A stretch of 51,133 nt of DNA from GCA-002282575 sp964646525. Its GTDB lineage: Bacteria > Pseudomonadota > Gammaproteobacteria > Thiomicrospirales > Thiomicrospiraceae. The stretch spans positions 1 through 51,133 of the forward strand of contig CAZYER010000007.1 of the NCBI GenBank assembly GCA_964646525.1. Reading direction: 5' to 3'. The notes under the pieces are model-generated. The model was not told the origin of the DNA, did not search any database, and was given only the letters and a program-made list of their open reading frames with translations. Positions 33,474 to 42,458 of this stretch are shown piece by piece; positions within the stretch are counted from its first letter, which is position 1, and every line of letters begins with the position of its first letter. The translations under genes were made by a program, and so were the position numbers.

Positions 33474-34910
33474 ATGGATATGATGTTACAAGTTTTAGCC
33501 CCTGAATTGCTGATCCTAATTGCGGCCATGACCTTATTGGTTGGTGATACTTTTTGGGGTCATCGTCACAAGGCACTCACTTTCCAGTTAACTTTGGCGA
33601 GTATTGTCGTAACGGCGTTGATTATTTTGGCTAGCTTTTCGACCACTTCGGTGCAGTTGTTTAATGGTGCTTTTATTCGTGATGGCGTTGCTGATGTGCT
33701 GAAGCTGTCAATGCTGTTCATGACTTTCTTCGCCTTCCTATTTGCTCGCGATTATTTGGTTCAACGTAATATTGAACGAGGTGAGTATTATGTGCTCGGG
33801 CTTTTAAGTCTGTTAGGGATGATGGTACTCGCTTCATCCTATGACATGGTTACCCTATTCATGGGTTTAGAGATCATGTCACTAGCGTTATATGCGATGA
33901 TTGCCATGCAAAAAGATTCAGGCTTTGCCATTGAATCGGCGATGAAGTATTTTGTGCTGGGTGCCATGGCAACGGGTTTGTTACTTTACGGTATGACCTT
34001 GGTTTACGGTAACGTAGGTTCGTTACAATTCGCAACGATATATCAGACCTTGGCGACAACAGAACAGTCTCTGGTACTTAGTTTGGGTTTGGTATTTATT
34101 GTGGTCGGTTTGGCATTCAAGTTTGGTGCAGCGCCTTTCCATAACTGGGTTCCCGATGTCTATCATGGCTCACCAACGGGTATTACTCTTTTCCTTTCAG
34201 CGGCACCCAAAATCGCGGCCTTTGCCTTGATGTTCCGTTTGCTCATTGAAGGATTAGAAGCCGCAGTGATGCAATGGCAGAGTATCTTAATTATTTTGGC
34301 TATTTTGTCGTTAGTGGTTGGTAATGTGATTGCCATTGCGCAGACCAATCTCAAACGTATGCTGGCTTATTCTACCGTTTCGCACATGGGTTTTATCATC
34401 CTGGGCTTTTTGACTGGTAACGTCGATGGTTATGCTGCCGCTATGTATTATGTCGTGATTTACGCTTTAATGAGTTTAGGGGGCTTTGCGGTTATTCTTG
34501 CCTTGTCTCGTAAAGGTTTCGAAGCGGATAATATTGCTGATTTGGCTGGCTTGGGTAAGCGTAACACAGTATTGGCACTCATTATGCTGGTGATTTTACT
34601 ATCAATGGCTGGTATTCCGCCGTTTGTTGGTTTCTATGCCAAATTGGTGGTATTAACTGAAGTGGTTGAGGCTGGTTTGACTTGGTTGGCTGTATTTGCC
34701 GTGGTTATGTCGGTGATCGGTGCCTACTACTATCTGCGTGTGATCAAGGTGATGTATTTTGATCAGCCCGCCGCGGAAAATGTTTATGATGCCGACTTTG
34801 CTAATGCTTCGTTGCGCTATGGACTCATTCTGGTAGCGACATTAGTATTGATGTTGGGTATCTTACCAGATGGATTATTGACTCTGTTCAATGATGTGAT
34901 GATGTATTAA
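33474..34910 (+). CDS. nuoN: NADH-quinone oxidoreductase subunit N
   Basis: ND2 homologue, third antiporter-like subunit. Signature stretches are FMGLEIMSLALYAM with its Glu, the ESAMKYFVLGAMATGLLLYG segment, FKFGAAPFHNWVPDVYHGSPT and YSTVSHMGFIILG. The ATG at 33474 gives 478 residues and has AGCGGA upstream at a rather long distance. A GTG at 33456, immediately after nuoM, would add six residues; neither start has a strong ribosome-binding site. It is the last core complex I gene of the operon and is followed after nine bases by the DUF2818 gene. Confidence 0.95.
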   Translation: MDMMLQVLAPELLILIAAMTLLVGDTFWGHRHKALTFQLTLASIVVTALIILASFSTTSVQLFNGAFIRDGVADVLKLSMLFMTFFAFLFARDYLVQRNIERGEYYVLGLLSLLGMMVLASSYDMVTLFMGLEIMSLALYAMIAMQKDSGFAIESAMKYFVLGAMATGLLLYGMTLVYGNVGSLQFATIYQTLATTEQSLVLSLGLVFIVVGLAFKFGAAPFHNWVPDVYHGSPTGITLFLSAAPKIAAFALMFRLLIEGLEAAVMQWQSILIILAILSLVVGNVIAIAQTNLKRMLAYSTVSHMGFIILGFLTGNVDGYAAAMYYVVIYALMSLGGFAVILALSRKGFEADNIADLAGLGKRNTVLALIMLVILLSMAGIPPFVGFYAKLVVLTEVVEAGLTWLAVFAVVMSVIGAYYYLRVIKVMYFDQPAAENVYDADFANASLRYGLILVATLVLMLGILPDGLLTLFNDVMMY

Positions 34911-34919
34911 AAGGACACA

Positions 34920-35231
34920 ATGATGCAACAAGAGTTCATCTGGGGATATTTACTACTGTGCTTGTTGCTAGCAACCTTGCCGTGGGTGACGAATCGTTTA
35001 TTTTTGGCGATCAAGTTAACGCGTAAGTCCTTTGTTATTCGTTCGCTAGAGTGGGCTGTTTATGCGTTCATTGCGTTAATGGCAGGTTGGGGTCTTGAGT
35101 TTCAGTTAACGGGTAGTATTCAATCTCAGGACTGGGAGTTTTATGTGTCTACCTTGTTTATGTTTATGATTATGTCTTTTCCAGGGCTTATTTATTTAAT
35201 GAAGCAGGGTAAAACAGCGAATCCTGCTTAA
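34920..35231 (+). CDS. DUF2818 family membrane protein
   Basis: A 103-residue protein with three predicted membrane segments (about residues 8-30, 44-62 and 75-95), a basic RKSF loop after the first, and a short polar tail. AAAAGGAC precedes the ATG. From memory, proteins of this size and pattern directly after nuoN in Betaproteobacteria are assigned to DUF2818, which has no known function. Nine bases separate it from nuoN and a strong terminator follows it, so it is the fifteenth gene of the nuo transcript. Assembly or accessory role in complex I is inference from position only. Confidence 0.8.
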   Translation: MMQQEFIWGYLLLCLLLATLPWVTNRLFLAIKLTRKSFVIRSLEWAVYAFIALMAGWGLEFQLTGSIQSQDWEFYVSTLFMFMIMSFPGLIYLMKQGKTANPA

Positions 35232-35254
35232 TGGTATGAGTGGATTGAGAGATG

Positions 35255-35281
35255 AGCCGAGGCATACACCTCGGCTTTTTT
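35255..35281 (+). terminator. Intrinsic terminator of the nuo operon
   Basis: AGCCGAGG (35255-35262) pairs perfectly with CCTCGGCT (35269-35276) around a six-base loop, and the stem runs into a T-tract to 35281. GC-rich stem plus T-run makes this a classic rho-independent terminator. It separates the nuo-DUF2818 unit from nadD, 24 bases on. Confidence 0.9.
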
Positions 35282-35305
35282 GTTATGCTAGCAGGTGATA
35301 CTTGA

Positions 35306-35932
35306 ATGGCTAGGATTGGTTTGATGGGCGGTACTTTTGATCCCATTCATTTGGGGCATTTGCGTTCAGCTTGGGAAGTGTCGCAACAGCTGGGTTTGAA
35401 CGAAATGCATTTTATTCCCAGTGCGATACCCGTACATCGACCTCAGCCTGTGGCCAGTGCAGAACAGCGTTTGGCGATGGTTAAAGCGGCTGTTGAACCG
35501 ATATCAGGTTGGCAGGTCAATGATTGCGAATTGAGACGACAAAAGCCTTCTTATACTGTAGATACCTTGTTAGATTTGCGCGCTTCCTTGGGTAATGAGC
35601 ATGAGTTCTGGTTTTTAATGGGTAGTGATGCCTTTGAAGGATTACTCAGTTGGCATCGCTGGCAAGAGCTGCTATCACTAACAAATATAGCGGTTATGGT
35701 CAGGGCGGGATCTCATCCGCGTTGTTGTGCTGAACTAAATGAGATGTTAACTCATTCTACGAATGAGTCTGTAGGATTCGGTCAGGTGAGATTGGTTGAA
35801 GTAACGGCATTAGCCATTTCAGCAACCCAAATTCGAGCGGAGTTGGCATCAGATCAACTTCCACGTTTTTTAGTGAGTGAGTCGGTGTTAGAATACATTC
35901 AACAACATCGTGTATATGAGTTTAAGGGATAA
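35306..35932 (+). CDS. nadD: Nicotinate-nucleotide adenylyltransferase
   Basis: Transfers AMP from ATP to nicotinate mononucleotide, forming deamido-NAD. The nucleotidyltransferase fold begins with GLMGGTFDPIHLGHLRSAWE (GxFDPxHxGH motif) and has the SYTVDTL and C-terminal ISATQIRAEL motifs. The product is 208 residues. The ATG at 35306 has AGGTGA upstream. nadC, an earlier step of the same pathway, lies about 30 kb away in this window. rsfS follows after five bases, the standard betaproteobacterial order nadD-rsfS-rlmH-maf-rng. Confidence 0.95.
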   Translation: MARIGLMGGTFDPIHLGHLRSAWEVSQQLGLNEMHFIPSAIPVHRPQPVASAEQRLAMVKAAVEPISGWQVNDCELRRQKPSYTVDTLLDLRASLGNEHEFWFLMGSDAFEGLLSWHRWQELLSLTNIAVMVRAGSHPRCCAELNEMLTHSTNESVGFGQVRLVEVTALAISATQIRAELASDQLPRFLVSESVLEYIQQHRVYEFKG

Positions 35933-35937
35933 GAAGT

Positions 35938-36270
35938 ATGCAGTCGGAAGCATTAGTGGCGTTGGTGGTTAAGGAATTAGATGATAATAAAGCGAAAGCG
36001 ATTACACAGTTAGATGTACGCGGGTTAAGCAATGTCACTGATTTCATGGTAGTCGCGACCGCGACTTCCAGTCGTCATGGTAAAGCCTTAGCTGATAAGG
36101 TTTGGGAAGCGTCCAAAGAGGCAGGTAACATTCCCGTTGGTATGGAAGGAGAGTTGGTGGGCGATTGGGTGCTGCTTGATTTAGGTGATGTCGTTGTCCA
36201 CATTATGCTGGAAGAAGTCCGCGCGCTGTATCAGCTAGAAAAACTATGGAATATGCGCCCAAGTAACTAA
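35938..36270 (+). CDS. rsfS: Ribosomal silencing factor RsfS
   Basis: Binds ribosomal protein uL14 and blocks joining of 30S and 50S subunits in poor growth conditions. The 110-residue product matches the DUF143/Iojap family: ALVVKELDDNKAKAITQLDVRGLSNVTDFMVVATATSSRH, then GDWVLLDLGDVVVHIMLEEVRALYQLEKLW. AAGAAG is upstream of the ATG. It is nested between nadD and rlmH with gaps of 5 and 14 bases. Confidence 0.96.
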   Translation: MQSEALVALVVKELDDNKAKAITQLDVRGLSNVTDFMVVATATSSRHGKALADKVWEASKEAGNIPVGMEGELVGDWVLLDLGDVVVHIMLEEVRALYQLEKLWNMRPSN

Positions 36271-36284
36271 GTTAAGCAATTTTC

Positions 36285-36755
36285 ATGAACTTAAAGTTGA
36301 TTTGTGTTGGTCAAAAGATGCCTGCGTGGATTACTGATGGCTTTCAAGAGTATGCTGTACGTTTGACGGGTCAGGTTCGTTTGCAGTTGGTCGAAGTCGC
36401 TCCAGCCAAACGCACCAAAACAGGCGTTGCCACTAAGTACATGGAAGAAGAGGCAGCACGCATTGAGTCTGCCTTGTCAGGTAATCCCTTACGTATTGTC
36501 TTGGATGAACATGGCGCTGTGGTCGATACGAAAGCGGTTGCTAAACGTATGGAACAGTGGTTACCATCGGGGCGTGATGTGGCTTTGATTGTCGGGGGAC
36601 CTGATGGGCTTGCGCCCAGCATTAAACACAGTGCCGATTGGTGTTGGTCGTTAACCCCCTTAACCTTACCGCATCCCTTAGTTAGGGTGATGTTAGCGGA
36701 GCAGTTGTATCGTGCTTGGTCGTTAATGAATAACCATCCTTATCATCGAGAGTAA
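36285..36755 (+). CDS. rlmH: 23S rRNA (pseudouridine(1915)-N3)-methyltransferase
   Basis: SPOUT-class enzyme that methylates the pseudouridine at 1915 of 23S rRNA, a base that RluD (encoded at 948-1910) first isomerises. The 156-residue product shows the SAM-binding knot with IVGGPDGL and the nearly invariant end LPHPLVRVMLAEQLYRAW with NNHPYHRE. The length is typical. It lies between rsfS and maf. Confidence 0.97.
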   Translation: MNLKLICVGQKMPAWITDGFQEYAVRLTGQVRLQLVEVAPAKRTKTGVATKYMEEEAARIESALSGNPLRIVLDEHGAVVDTKAVAKRMEQWLPSGRDVALIVGGPDGLAPSIKHSADWCWSLTPLTLPHPLVRVMLAEQLYRAWSLMNNHPYHRE

Positions 36756-36765
36756 AGGCGCTTCT

Positions 36766-37332
36766 ATGCTCTATTTAGCTTCTGCTTCTCCTAGACGTGC
36801 TGAATTATTGACCCAGCTGGGTATTGAGTACCAGATTGCCGTGGCTGATGTTCCAGAAATCAGAAGTGCCGATGAAACAGCGCTGGCTTATGGTTATCGA
36901 GTGAGTTTTGCGAAAGCTGAGGTGGTGGCAGAACGTTTGCCTGAATCTGCTTGGGTTTTGTCGGCAGATACCGAGGTGATTGTTATGGATGATGAAACCC
37001 TAGGTAAGCCACGTGATGAAGCGCATTTTATGGAGATGATGCGTCGTTTGTCGGGTCAAACGCATGCGGTGCAAACGGTGATTTGCCTTAAGCATGGTCA
37101 TCATTGTTGGCAAAATCATCAATTGAGTTTACTTACTTTTCGTCCCTTAAGTGATGCAGAGTTAGCCGATTATTGGTCATCGGGTGAGCCATTGGGCAAA
37201 GCGGGCGGTTACGCTATTCAAGGTAGAGCGCAAGCTTGGATCAGTCAGTTTCAAGGCAGTTATTCTGGCGTGCTGGGATTGCCTTTGTATGAAACTCAGC
37301 AATTATTAAGGTTAGTGGGTTATTTAACATGA
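36766..37332 (+). CDS. maf: Maf-like nucleoside triphosphate pyrophosphatase (YhdE type)
   Basis: House-cleaning nucleotide pyrophosphatase; the YhdE branch acts on dTTP, UTP and modified pyrimidine nucleotides, while the YceF branch prefers m7GTP. The start LASASPRRAELLTQLGI is diagnostic, followed by SADTEVI with the catalytic Asp and LGKPRDE, then the KAGGYAIQG motif. Gene order with rng supports the YhdE branch, though substrate is inferred. The product is 188 residues. Its stop overlaps the rng start by four bases (ATGA). Confidence 0.93.
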   Translation: MLYLASASPRRAELLTQLGIEYQIAVADVPEIRSADETALAYGYRVSFAKAEVVAERLPESAWVLSADTEVIVMDDETLGKPRDEAHFMEMMRRLSGQTHAVQTVICLKHGHHCWQNHQLSLLTFRPLSDAELADYWSSGEPLGKAGGYAIQGRAQAWISQFQGSYSGVLGLPLYETQQLLRLVGYLT

Positions 37333-38813
37333 GCCTTGCCAGTGAAGAAAAAGTCATCGTCAACGTCACGCCACGAGAGACGCGTGTTGCGTGGATTGAA
37401 AACGGTGTGTTGCAAGAGGTTTGGGTTGAACGGGTTAGTAAACGTGGCTTAGTGGGTAATTTATACCGGGGTCGTGTCGTGCGCGTCTTGCCCGGCATGC
37501 AAGCGGCATTTGTTGACGTTGGGCTTGATAAAGCCACTTTTTTGCACGTTTCGGATGTCTGTACCAAGCCACTTATTTTTGCTGACGACACTCCCGTCGA
37601 TACAGATGACATCACGCGTTTGTTGCGTGAGGGTCAAGAAATTTTGGTGCAAGTTATTAAAGATCCCTTAGGCTCCAAAGGCGCGCGAGTTTCTATGAAC
37701 ATTACTTTACCCTCTCATCTGTTGGTGCATTTGCCCAGAGAGCAGACGACGGGGGTTAGTCAACGCATTGAATCGCAGGAAGAGCGTGAACGATTAAGAG
37801 CGATTGTGGAAGGTAGCCCAGAACGCGAGCAAATGAGCGGTGGTTTTATTGTCAGGACGGTTGCAGAGGGTGTTGAAGCACAAGAACTGCTTGATAATAT
37901 GCGTTTTTTGTATAAGTTGTGGCAACACATTGAAGCGAAAATGTCAGCGGCAACTGGGCCGACACTGATTCATGAAGATTTGCCCTTGTTTTTGCGCGTT
38001 ATTCGTGATGTACCACAAGAGCGCATTGAGTCTCTGCGAGTGGATTCGCGAGAGACTTTTGTGCGTATGCAGCAGTTTGCACAAACTTATGTTCCCGAGT
38101 TAACGGAGCGTATTGAGCTTTATCAGGGCGAGCGTCCTATCTTTGATTTATATTCTGTCGAAGATGAGATTCAGAAAGCTTTAGAGCGTAAAGTGCCTTT
38201 GAAGTCGGGTGGTTATTTAATTATTGACCAAACTGAAGCGATGACGACTATTGACGTGAATACGGGGGCGTTTGTCGGTAATCGTAATTTAGAAGAGACC
38301 ATCTACAAAACCAATTTGGAGGCGGCACAAGCGATTGCCCGTCAACTCAGGTTGCGTAATTTGGGCGGTATTATTATTATCGACTTTATCGATATGGCGG
38401 TTGAGCTACACCGTCAGCAAGTCCTGCAGGCTTTAGATCGTGCCCTAGCTAAAGATCGTACACGCAGTACGGCTAGCCAATTGACCAGTTTGGGGTTGGT
38501 TGAAATGACGCGTAAGCGTACGCGTGAGAGTTTGGTGCGCACTTTATGTGAGCCTTGCCCTGTGTGTCATGGTCGTGGTGTGGTTAAATCCATTGAAACC
38601 TTGGTGTATGAAGTATTTCGTGAAGTGACGCGTATGGCGCGTCAATATGATGCGGATAAGTTATTGGTCATTGCCAGTGAAGTACTGGTAGAGCGTATGT
38701 TGGAAGATGAGTCATCCAGTATTGCTGAATTGGAGTCTTTCTTGGATAAAAGTATTTCTTTCCAGATAGATAATCATTATTTTCAAGAACAATTTGATGT
38801 GGTTATGCTGTAA
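37329..38813 (+). CDS. rng: Ribonuclease G
   Basis: Endoribonuclease of the RNase E/G family that matures the 16S rRNA 5' end and decays some mRNAs. An N-terminal S1 domain (about residues 37-120) contains GRVVRVLPGMQAAFVDVG. The catalytic DNase I-like region includes TIDVNTGAFVGNRNLE and IIIIDFIDM, whose aspartates bind Mg. The zinc-link motif is CEPCPVCHGRG. Its 494 residues and lack of the long RNase E C-terminal extension identify RNase G. The stop codon abuts the yhdP ATG directly. Confidence 0.95.
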   Translation: MSLASEEKVIVNVTPRETRVAWIENGVLQEVWVERVSKRGLVGNLYRGRVVRVLPGMQAAFVDVGLDKATFLHVSDVCTKPLIFADDTPVDTDDITRLLREGQEILVQVIKDPLGSKGARVSMNITLPSHLLVHLPREQTTGVSQRIESQEERERLRAIVEGSPEREQMSGGFIVRTVAEGVEAQELLDNMRFLYKLWQHIEAKMSAATGPTLIHEDLPLFLRVIRDVPQERIESLRVDSRETFVRMQQFAQTYVPELTERIELYQGERPIFDLYSVEDEIQKALERKVPLKSGGYLIIDQTEAMTTIDVNTGAFVGNRNLEETIYKTNLEAAQAIARQLRLRNLGGIIIIDFIDMAVELHRQQVLQALDRALAKDRTRSTASQLTSLGLVEMTRKRTRESLVRTLCEPCPVCHGRGVVKSIETLVYEVFREVTRMARQYDADKLLVIASEVLVERMLEDESSSIAELESFLDKSISFQIDNHYFQEQFDVVML

Positions 38814-41800
38814 ATGCCTCGTTGGCTGGGTTTACTATTGATATGGAAGGGGCATTTACTGCTCTGGTCGGCGGCTTTAGTGGCAGTCGCGTGGGTGGCA
38901 TTAGTCTTGTTTTTACAATTACTCGCATCGCGTCCTGAAACATTGCAAACCTTGGCGAGTTGGGCTGATGCTCGCTTGGAAATGAAGCAGTTTAGCTCGG
39001 AAGCTCGCCCATTATCTTCATCAGTCAGTATTCGCGTAGAGGGACTTACCCTAGCCTGGCAAGGTGGCCAACTAGAAGTACCATCATTGAGTGCCGATGT
39101 GCATTTATGGAACTTGTTATGGCCTGATTTGGCAGTGGGTAAGCAGATGCGTGCTGAGTCTCCTGTACTGACTTTATCCGCTTTGGATGCTGGAGTTGGG
39201 GGTAATCCGTTAGCTTCTCCTTGGTTGCGTTTGTGGGAAGATACGCTGATTAGTCAAGCCAAAGTAGTATGGCAGGCCGATGAGGCTTGGACGCTACAAA
39301 ATATCGATTTGCATATGAATATGCATGATAATTGGTCGGTTCACATGGTGGCTAATTTGTATTATCCGAATTTTCCGATGATTCCGATAAGTGCTGATGC
39401 CAATATTCGACATCGATTTGGATTTAATCCAAGTGTTCACTTTTCCGCTCGTGCCTTACCAGAGGGGCTTCATTTATTTGGTCAATTAGGTGATGTTCAG
39501 TTTCGCTTGCAAGGAGATTGGACCAGAGAACAATTATCCTCTATTTTGCTGGTTGAAGTTCGAGACACAGAGGCATGGACACAAGGTGTTTCTCATCAAT
39601 TGGTTGGTCGCGTAGTGAGTGATGACTTGCGCACTTGGGATATTACGATTGAGCGTTTGGTCTTGGCAGAGCAGAGTATTGAGTTGCCTGTTTGGCCAAG
39701 GTTAAGCTTACACCCACAAACGGGAGCCTTGCTCACACTGAATCAAATCCGACTTTCCGATAAGGATCATTGGTTGAGTTTATTGCCTGCCGAATGGCAA
39801 AGTTGGTGGGCGCGTTGGAAGCCTCAGTTATGGCTTAACCAACTCAGTTTACATTGGCGTGCTGACGGTCAGTTGAACGATATTCGAGGCGCGATTGATC
39901 AGCTAAGTTGGCAGTCAAATGAAGTCGTTCCAGGTATGACCTTCCGTCAGCTCACTTTTGATTATGCGCCAGAACAAAAACGATTAGCGATTGTGCCACA
40001 AGGGGATAGTGATATTCGCTGGCATCAGCAAAATGGTGAGTTACTCAAAGTAGAAGCAGACCCCTTAGTGTTGCAAGTCGATCCAGCCAATGTTTTTGCT
40101 CGTTGGTCTTTACCCAGTTGGCGTGTGAATATCGCAGGTGTTGAAGCGGGTTTGATGATGCATGTGCATGAAACCGAGGCAACACAATTACAGTTGACTG
40201 TAAAGGCCGATACCTTGCAGCAGGTGTTACCCTTGCTGCCCCTGCGTCTGGCTTCTCAAGAGTTACAGAGTTGGTTGGCTTCCTCTAAGCTGAATGGCAC
40301 GCAAGCTAAGGCTAATTTTAAGTTTAATGGCGCATTAACGGACTTACTCACTGGAAATTTGCATACAGAAAACTTTAGTGCTCAAGTTGAAGCACAACAA
40401 GTTCGTTTGATTTACGACTTAGATTATCCTCCTATCAATCAAGCCGATATTCTATTGACTTGGTTTCCAGATCGATTAGCCATCACGGCGGAGAGGGCCA
40501 GTTTACTGGGTGCTCATTTAAATCAGGTTAAAGCAGATATTCTTTATCAACAAGAAAGGGTAGCACTGCGTATTAATGGGTTAGTGAAAGGAGAGTTGCC
40601 GCAAATTACCCAGTTTTTGCAACAGTCACCCTTAGCTAAAGAGTTGGAAATTAACGAGTTGCTGAGTGAATTGAAGCTAACGGGAGGGTTTAACGGTCAG
40701 CTTTCCTTGTGGTTGCCTTTGCAGGGTTACGACGATAAAGTGAGTACGCGTGTGCGTGGTGTTATTCATACACAAAAAGCACAATTACACTACCGAGATG
40801 AGACGGTTCATGAGTTGAAAACTAGGCTTTTGGTTTCAGAGATGGGCGTTGAAGCGCGTTCTATTTCTGGTGCTTGGCGAAATGGTCCAATACAAGCACG
40901 ATTAACCAGTGATTCGAGTGAGCAGCAGCGTCTCTTGTTAACGGCACAAACTCCGTTAGCGATACAAGAGATCGCACAAGGTACGCTACCTTGGCGCGCG
41001 GAGGTGAAGTTTTTACCCAATGAGTTGATGCAATTTCAAGCGAGTGCTGATGTTAACAAGATCAAGCTCAGCGCACCTTTTGCAAACTTGTTTTCAACAT
41101 CGGATGATGTTATCTGGCAAGTTAAAGGCGTATGGCAGCAAGATCAACTTCAGCTATCGGCACAAGATAAACAATGGCAATTGCACACGCAATGGCTCAA
41201 TTCGGTAACGGATTGGCGGCTAATAAATTTGAGTTTGCTCCCCTTAAAAACAACTCAAACGCCCGCTAAGCAATCTATTAAACTGGTGTTACCAAAGGTG
41301 AATGGTGATCTGTGGTTGTCTTGGTGGGAACGCTATCAGGCTAATACTGCTTCAGTAAGTGTTGACCTAACTGAACGTGGTCATATCAGTATGACTCAAT
41401 TTGATTTGATGGGTCAGTCTTTTCATGCTGTTAATCTCGATTGGCAAAAAGGTCAGGAAAATACAGGGTGGTTGAAGATAAACTCTCCTGAAGTTAATGG
41501 TACATTGAACTGGCAAGGTGAGGATAAGACATTGCACCTGTCTAATTTACTATTTAAGCATCACATCCTAAGTGTGGCAGAAAAAAAAGCAGAGAGTGCA
41601 CAGCAGTGTCTTACGCCAAGTAGTAGGGTGTGGCCAAAGCTATCTGTATTGATTGATAAACTGCTATTAGAAACATGGCGTGAGTCACGCATTGTTACGA
41701 GTGAGCTAACGAATATCAAAGCGCAAATTAAGCAACAAGGTTCGGTGCGCAGTGCAAAAGACATCGAATTTCGCTCAAAAACCTTAGCGGCTAAATTAGA

Positions 41801-42458
41801 CTGGGATTGGGATGTTGCTAGCCAGCGCTCCAGTTTATTCATCAATGCACGCGCAGAACAAGCGATTGATTTAACGCGATTAGTGGGTATCGATAATGCG
41901 ATTAACTCGGGAAGTATTGAGCTATCCAGTTTGCAGTCATGGCCAGGTGGATTGGATTGCTATGATAGCCGATTAATTAGTGGTAGTTTAGACATGAGAG
42001 CAGACGATGGCGTATTGAGTGAGACCAGCCCTGGAGGGTTTAGTCGTCTGCTGGGATTGCTTAGTTTTGATGCTTTTACGCGGCGTTTAAAAATGGGCTT
42101 GGGTGATGTGGTGAATCAGGGCTTGGCGTTTGATAAAATTTTATTAAAGTCGACCTTGAACAAAGGTGTTTTGCAAATAGATTCTTTGTCGGTTACCAGT
42201 TCGGCGATGAATATTGATCTGTCTGGTAGCAGTAGCATTAACAATGAAACCCATAATTTGCAAGCTAAAGTCACGCCATTGATTGGGGATACGATTCCGA
42301 CTATGGCGCTGTTGTCGGGAGCTTCACCGATAACGGCCATTGGCTATTATTTGTTACAAAAAATTATTCCGCCTTTGGGTGGTAATTTTATTACCCTAAA
42401 CTACCGCATTACAGGGAGTTGGCAGGAGCCGATACTGGATGAAATTAGCGCACCTTAA
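38814..42458 (+). CDS. yhdP: YhdP family AsmA-like phospholipid-transport protein
   Basis: Very long envelope protein of the AsmA-like group. In E. coli YhdP, with TamB and YdbH, moves phospholipids to the outer membrane. One N-terminal transmembrane helix (about residues 12-38) anchors an otherwise periplasmic chain rich in alternating beta strands, consistent with a hydrophobic groove (DUF3971 and AsmA C-terminal regions). The end has GGFSRLLGLLSFDAFTRRLK, INNETHNLQAKVTPLIG and the final ITGSWQEPILDEIS, typical for this family. Its 1214 residues are close to E. coli YhdP. The ATG touches the rng stop. The 3' end overlaps the nitrilase gene by 20 bases. Confidence 0.9.
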   Translation: MPRWLGLLLIWKGHLLLWSAALVAVAWVALVLFLQLLASRPETLQTLASWADARLEMKQFSSEARPLSSSVSIRVEGLTLAWQGGQLEVPSLSADVHLWNLLWPDLAVGKQMRAESPVLTLSALDAGVGGNPLASPWLRLWEDTLISQAKVVWQADEAWTLQNIDLHMNMHDNWSVHMVANLYYPNFPMIPISADANIRHRFGFNPSVHFSARALPEGLHLFGQLGDVQFRLQGDWTREQLSSILLVEVRDTEAWTQGVSHQLVGRVVSDDLRTWDITIERLVLAEQSIELPVWPRLSLHPQTGALLTLNQIRLSDKDHWLSLLPAEWQSWWARWKPQLWLNQLSLHWRADGQLNDIRGAIDQLSWQSNEVVPGMTFRQLTFDYAPEQKRLAIVPQGDSDIRWHQQNGELLKVEADPLVLQVDPANVFARWSLPSWRVNIAGVEAGLMMHVHETEATQLQLTVKADTLQQVLPLLPLRLASQELQSWLASSKLNGTQAKANFKFNGALTDLLTGNLHTENFSAQVEAQQVRLIYDLDYPPINQADILLTWFPDRLAITAERASLLGAHLNQVKADILYQQERVALRINGLVKGELPQITQFLQQSPLAKELEINELLSELKLTGGFNGQLSLWLPLQGYDDKVSTRVRGVIHTQKAQLHYRDETVHELKTRLLVSEMGVEARSISGAWRNGPIQARLTSDSSEQQRLLLTAQTPLAIQEIAQGTLPWRAEVKFLPNELMQFQASADVNKIKLSAPFANLFSTSDDVIWQVKGVWQQDQLQLSAQDKQWQLHTQWLNSVTDWRLINLSLLPLKTTQTPAKQSIKLVLPKVNGDLWLSWWERYQANTASVSVDLTERGHISMTQFDLMGQSFHAVNLDWQKGQENTGWLKINSPEVNGTLNWQGEDKTLHLSNLLFKHHILSVAEKKAESAQQCLTPSSRVWPKLSVLIDKLLLETWRESRIVTSELTNIKAQIKQQGSVRSAKDIEFRSKTLAAKLDWDWDVASQRSSLFINARAEQAIDLTRLVGIDNAINSGSIELSSLQSWPGGLDCYDSRLISGSLDMRADDGVLSETSPGGFSRLLGLLSFDAFTRRLKMGLGDVVNQGLAFDKILLKSTLNKGVLQIDSLSVTSSAMNIDLSGSSSINNETHNLQAKVTPLIGDTIPTMALLSGASPITAIGYYLLQKIIPPLGGNFITLNYRITGSWQEPILDEISAP

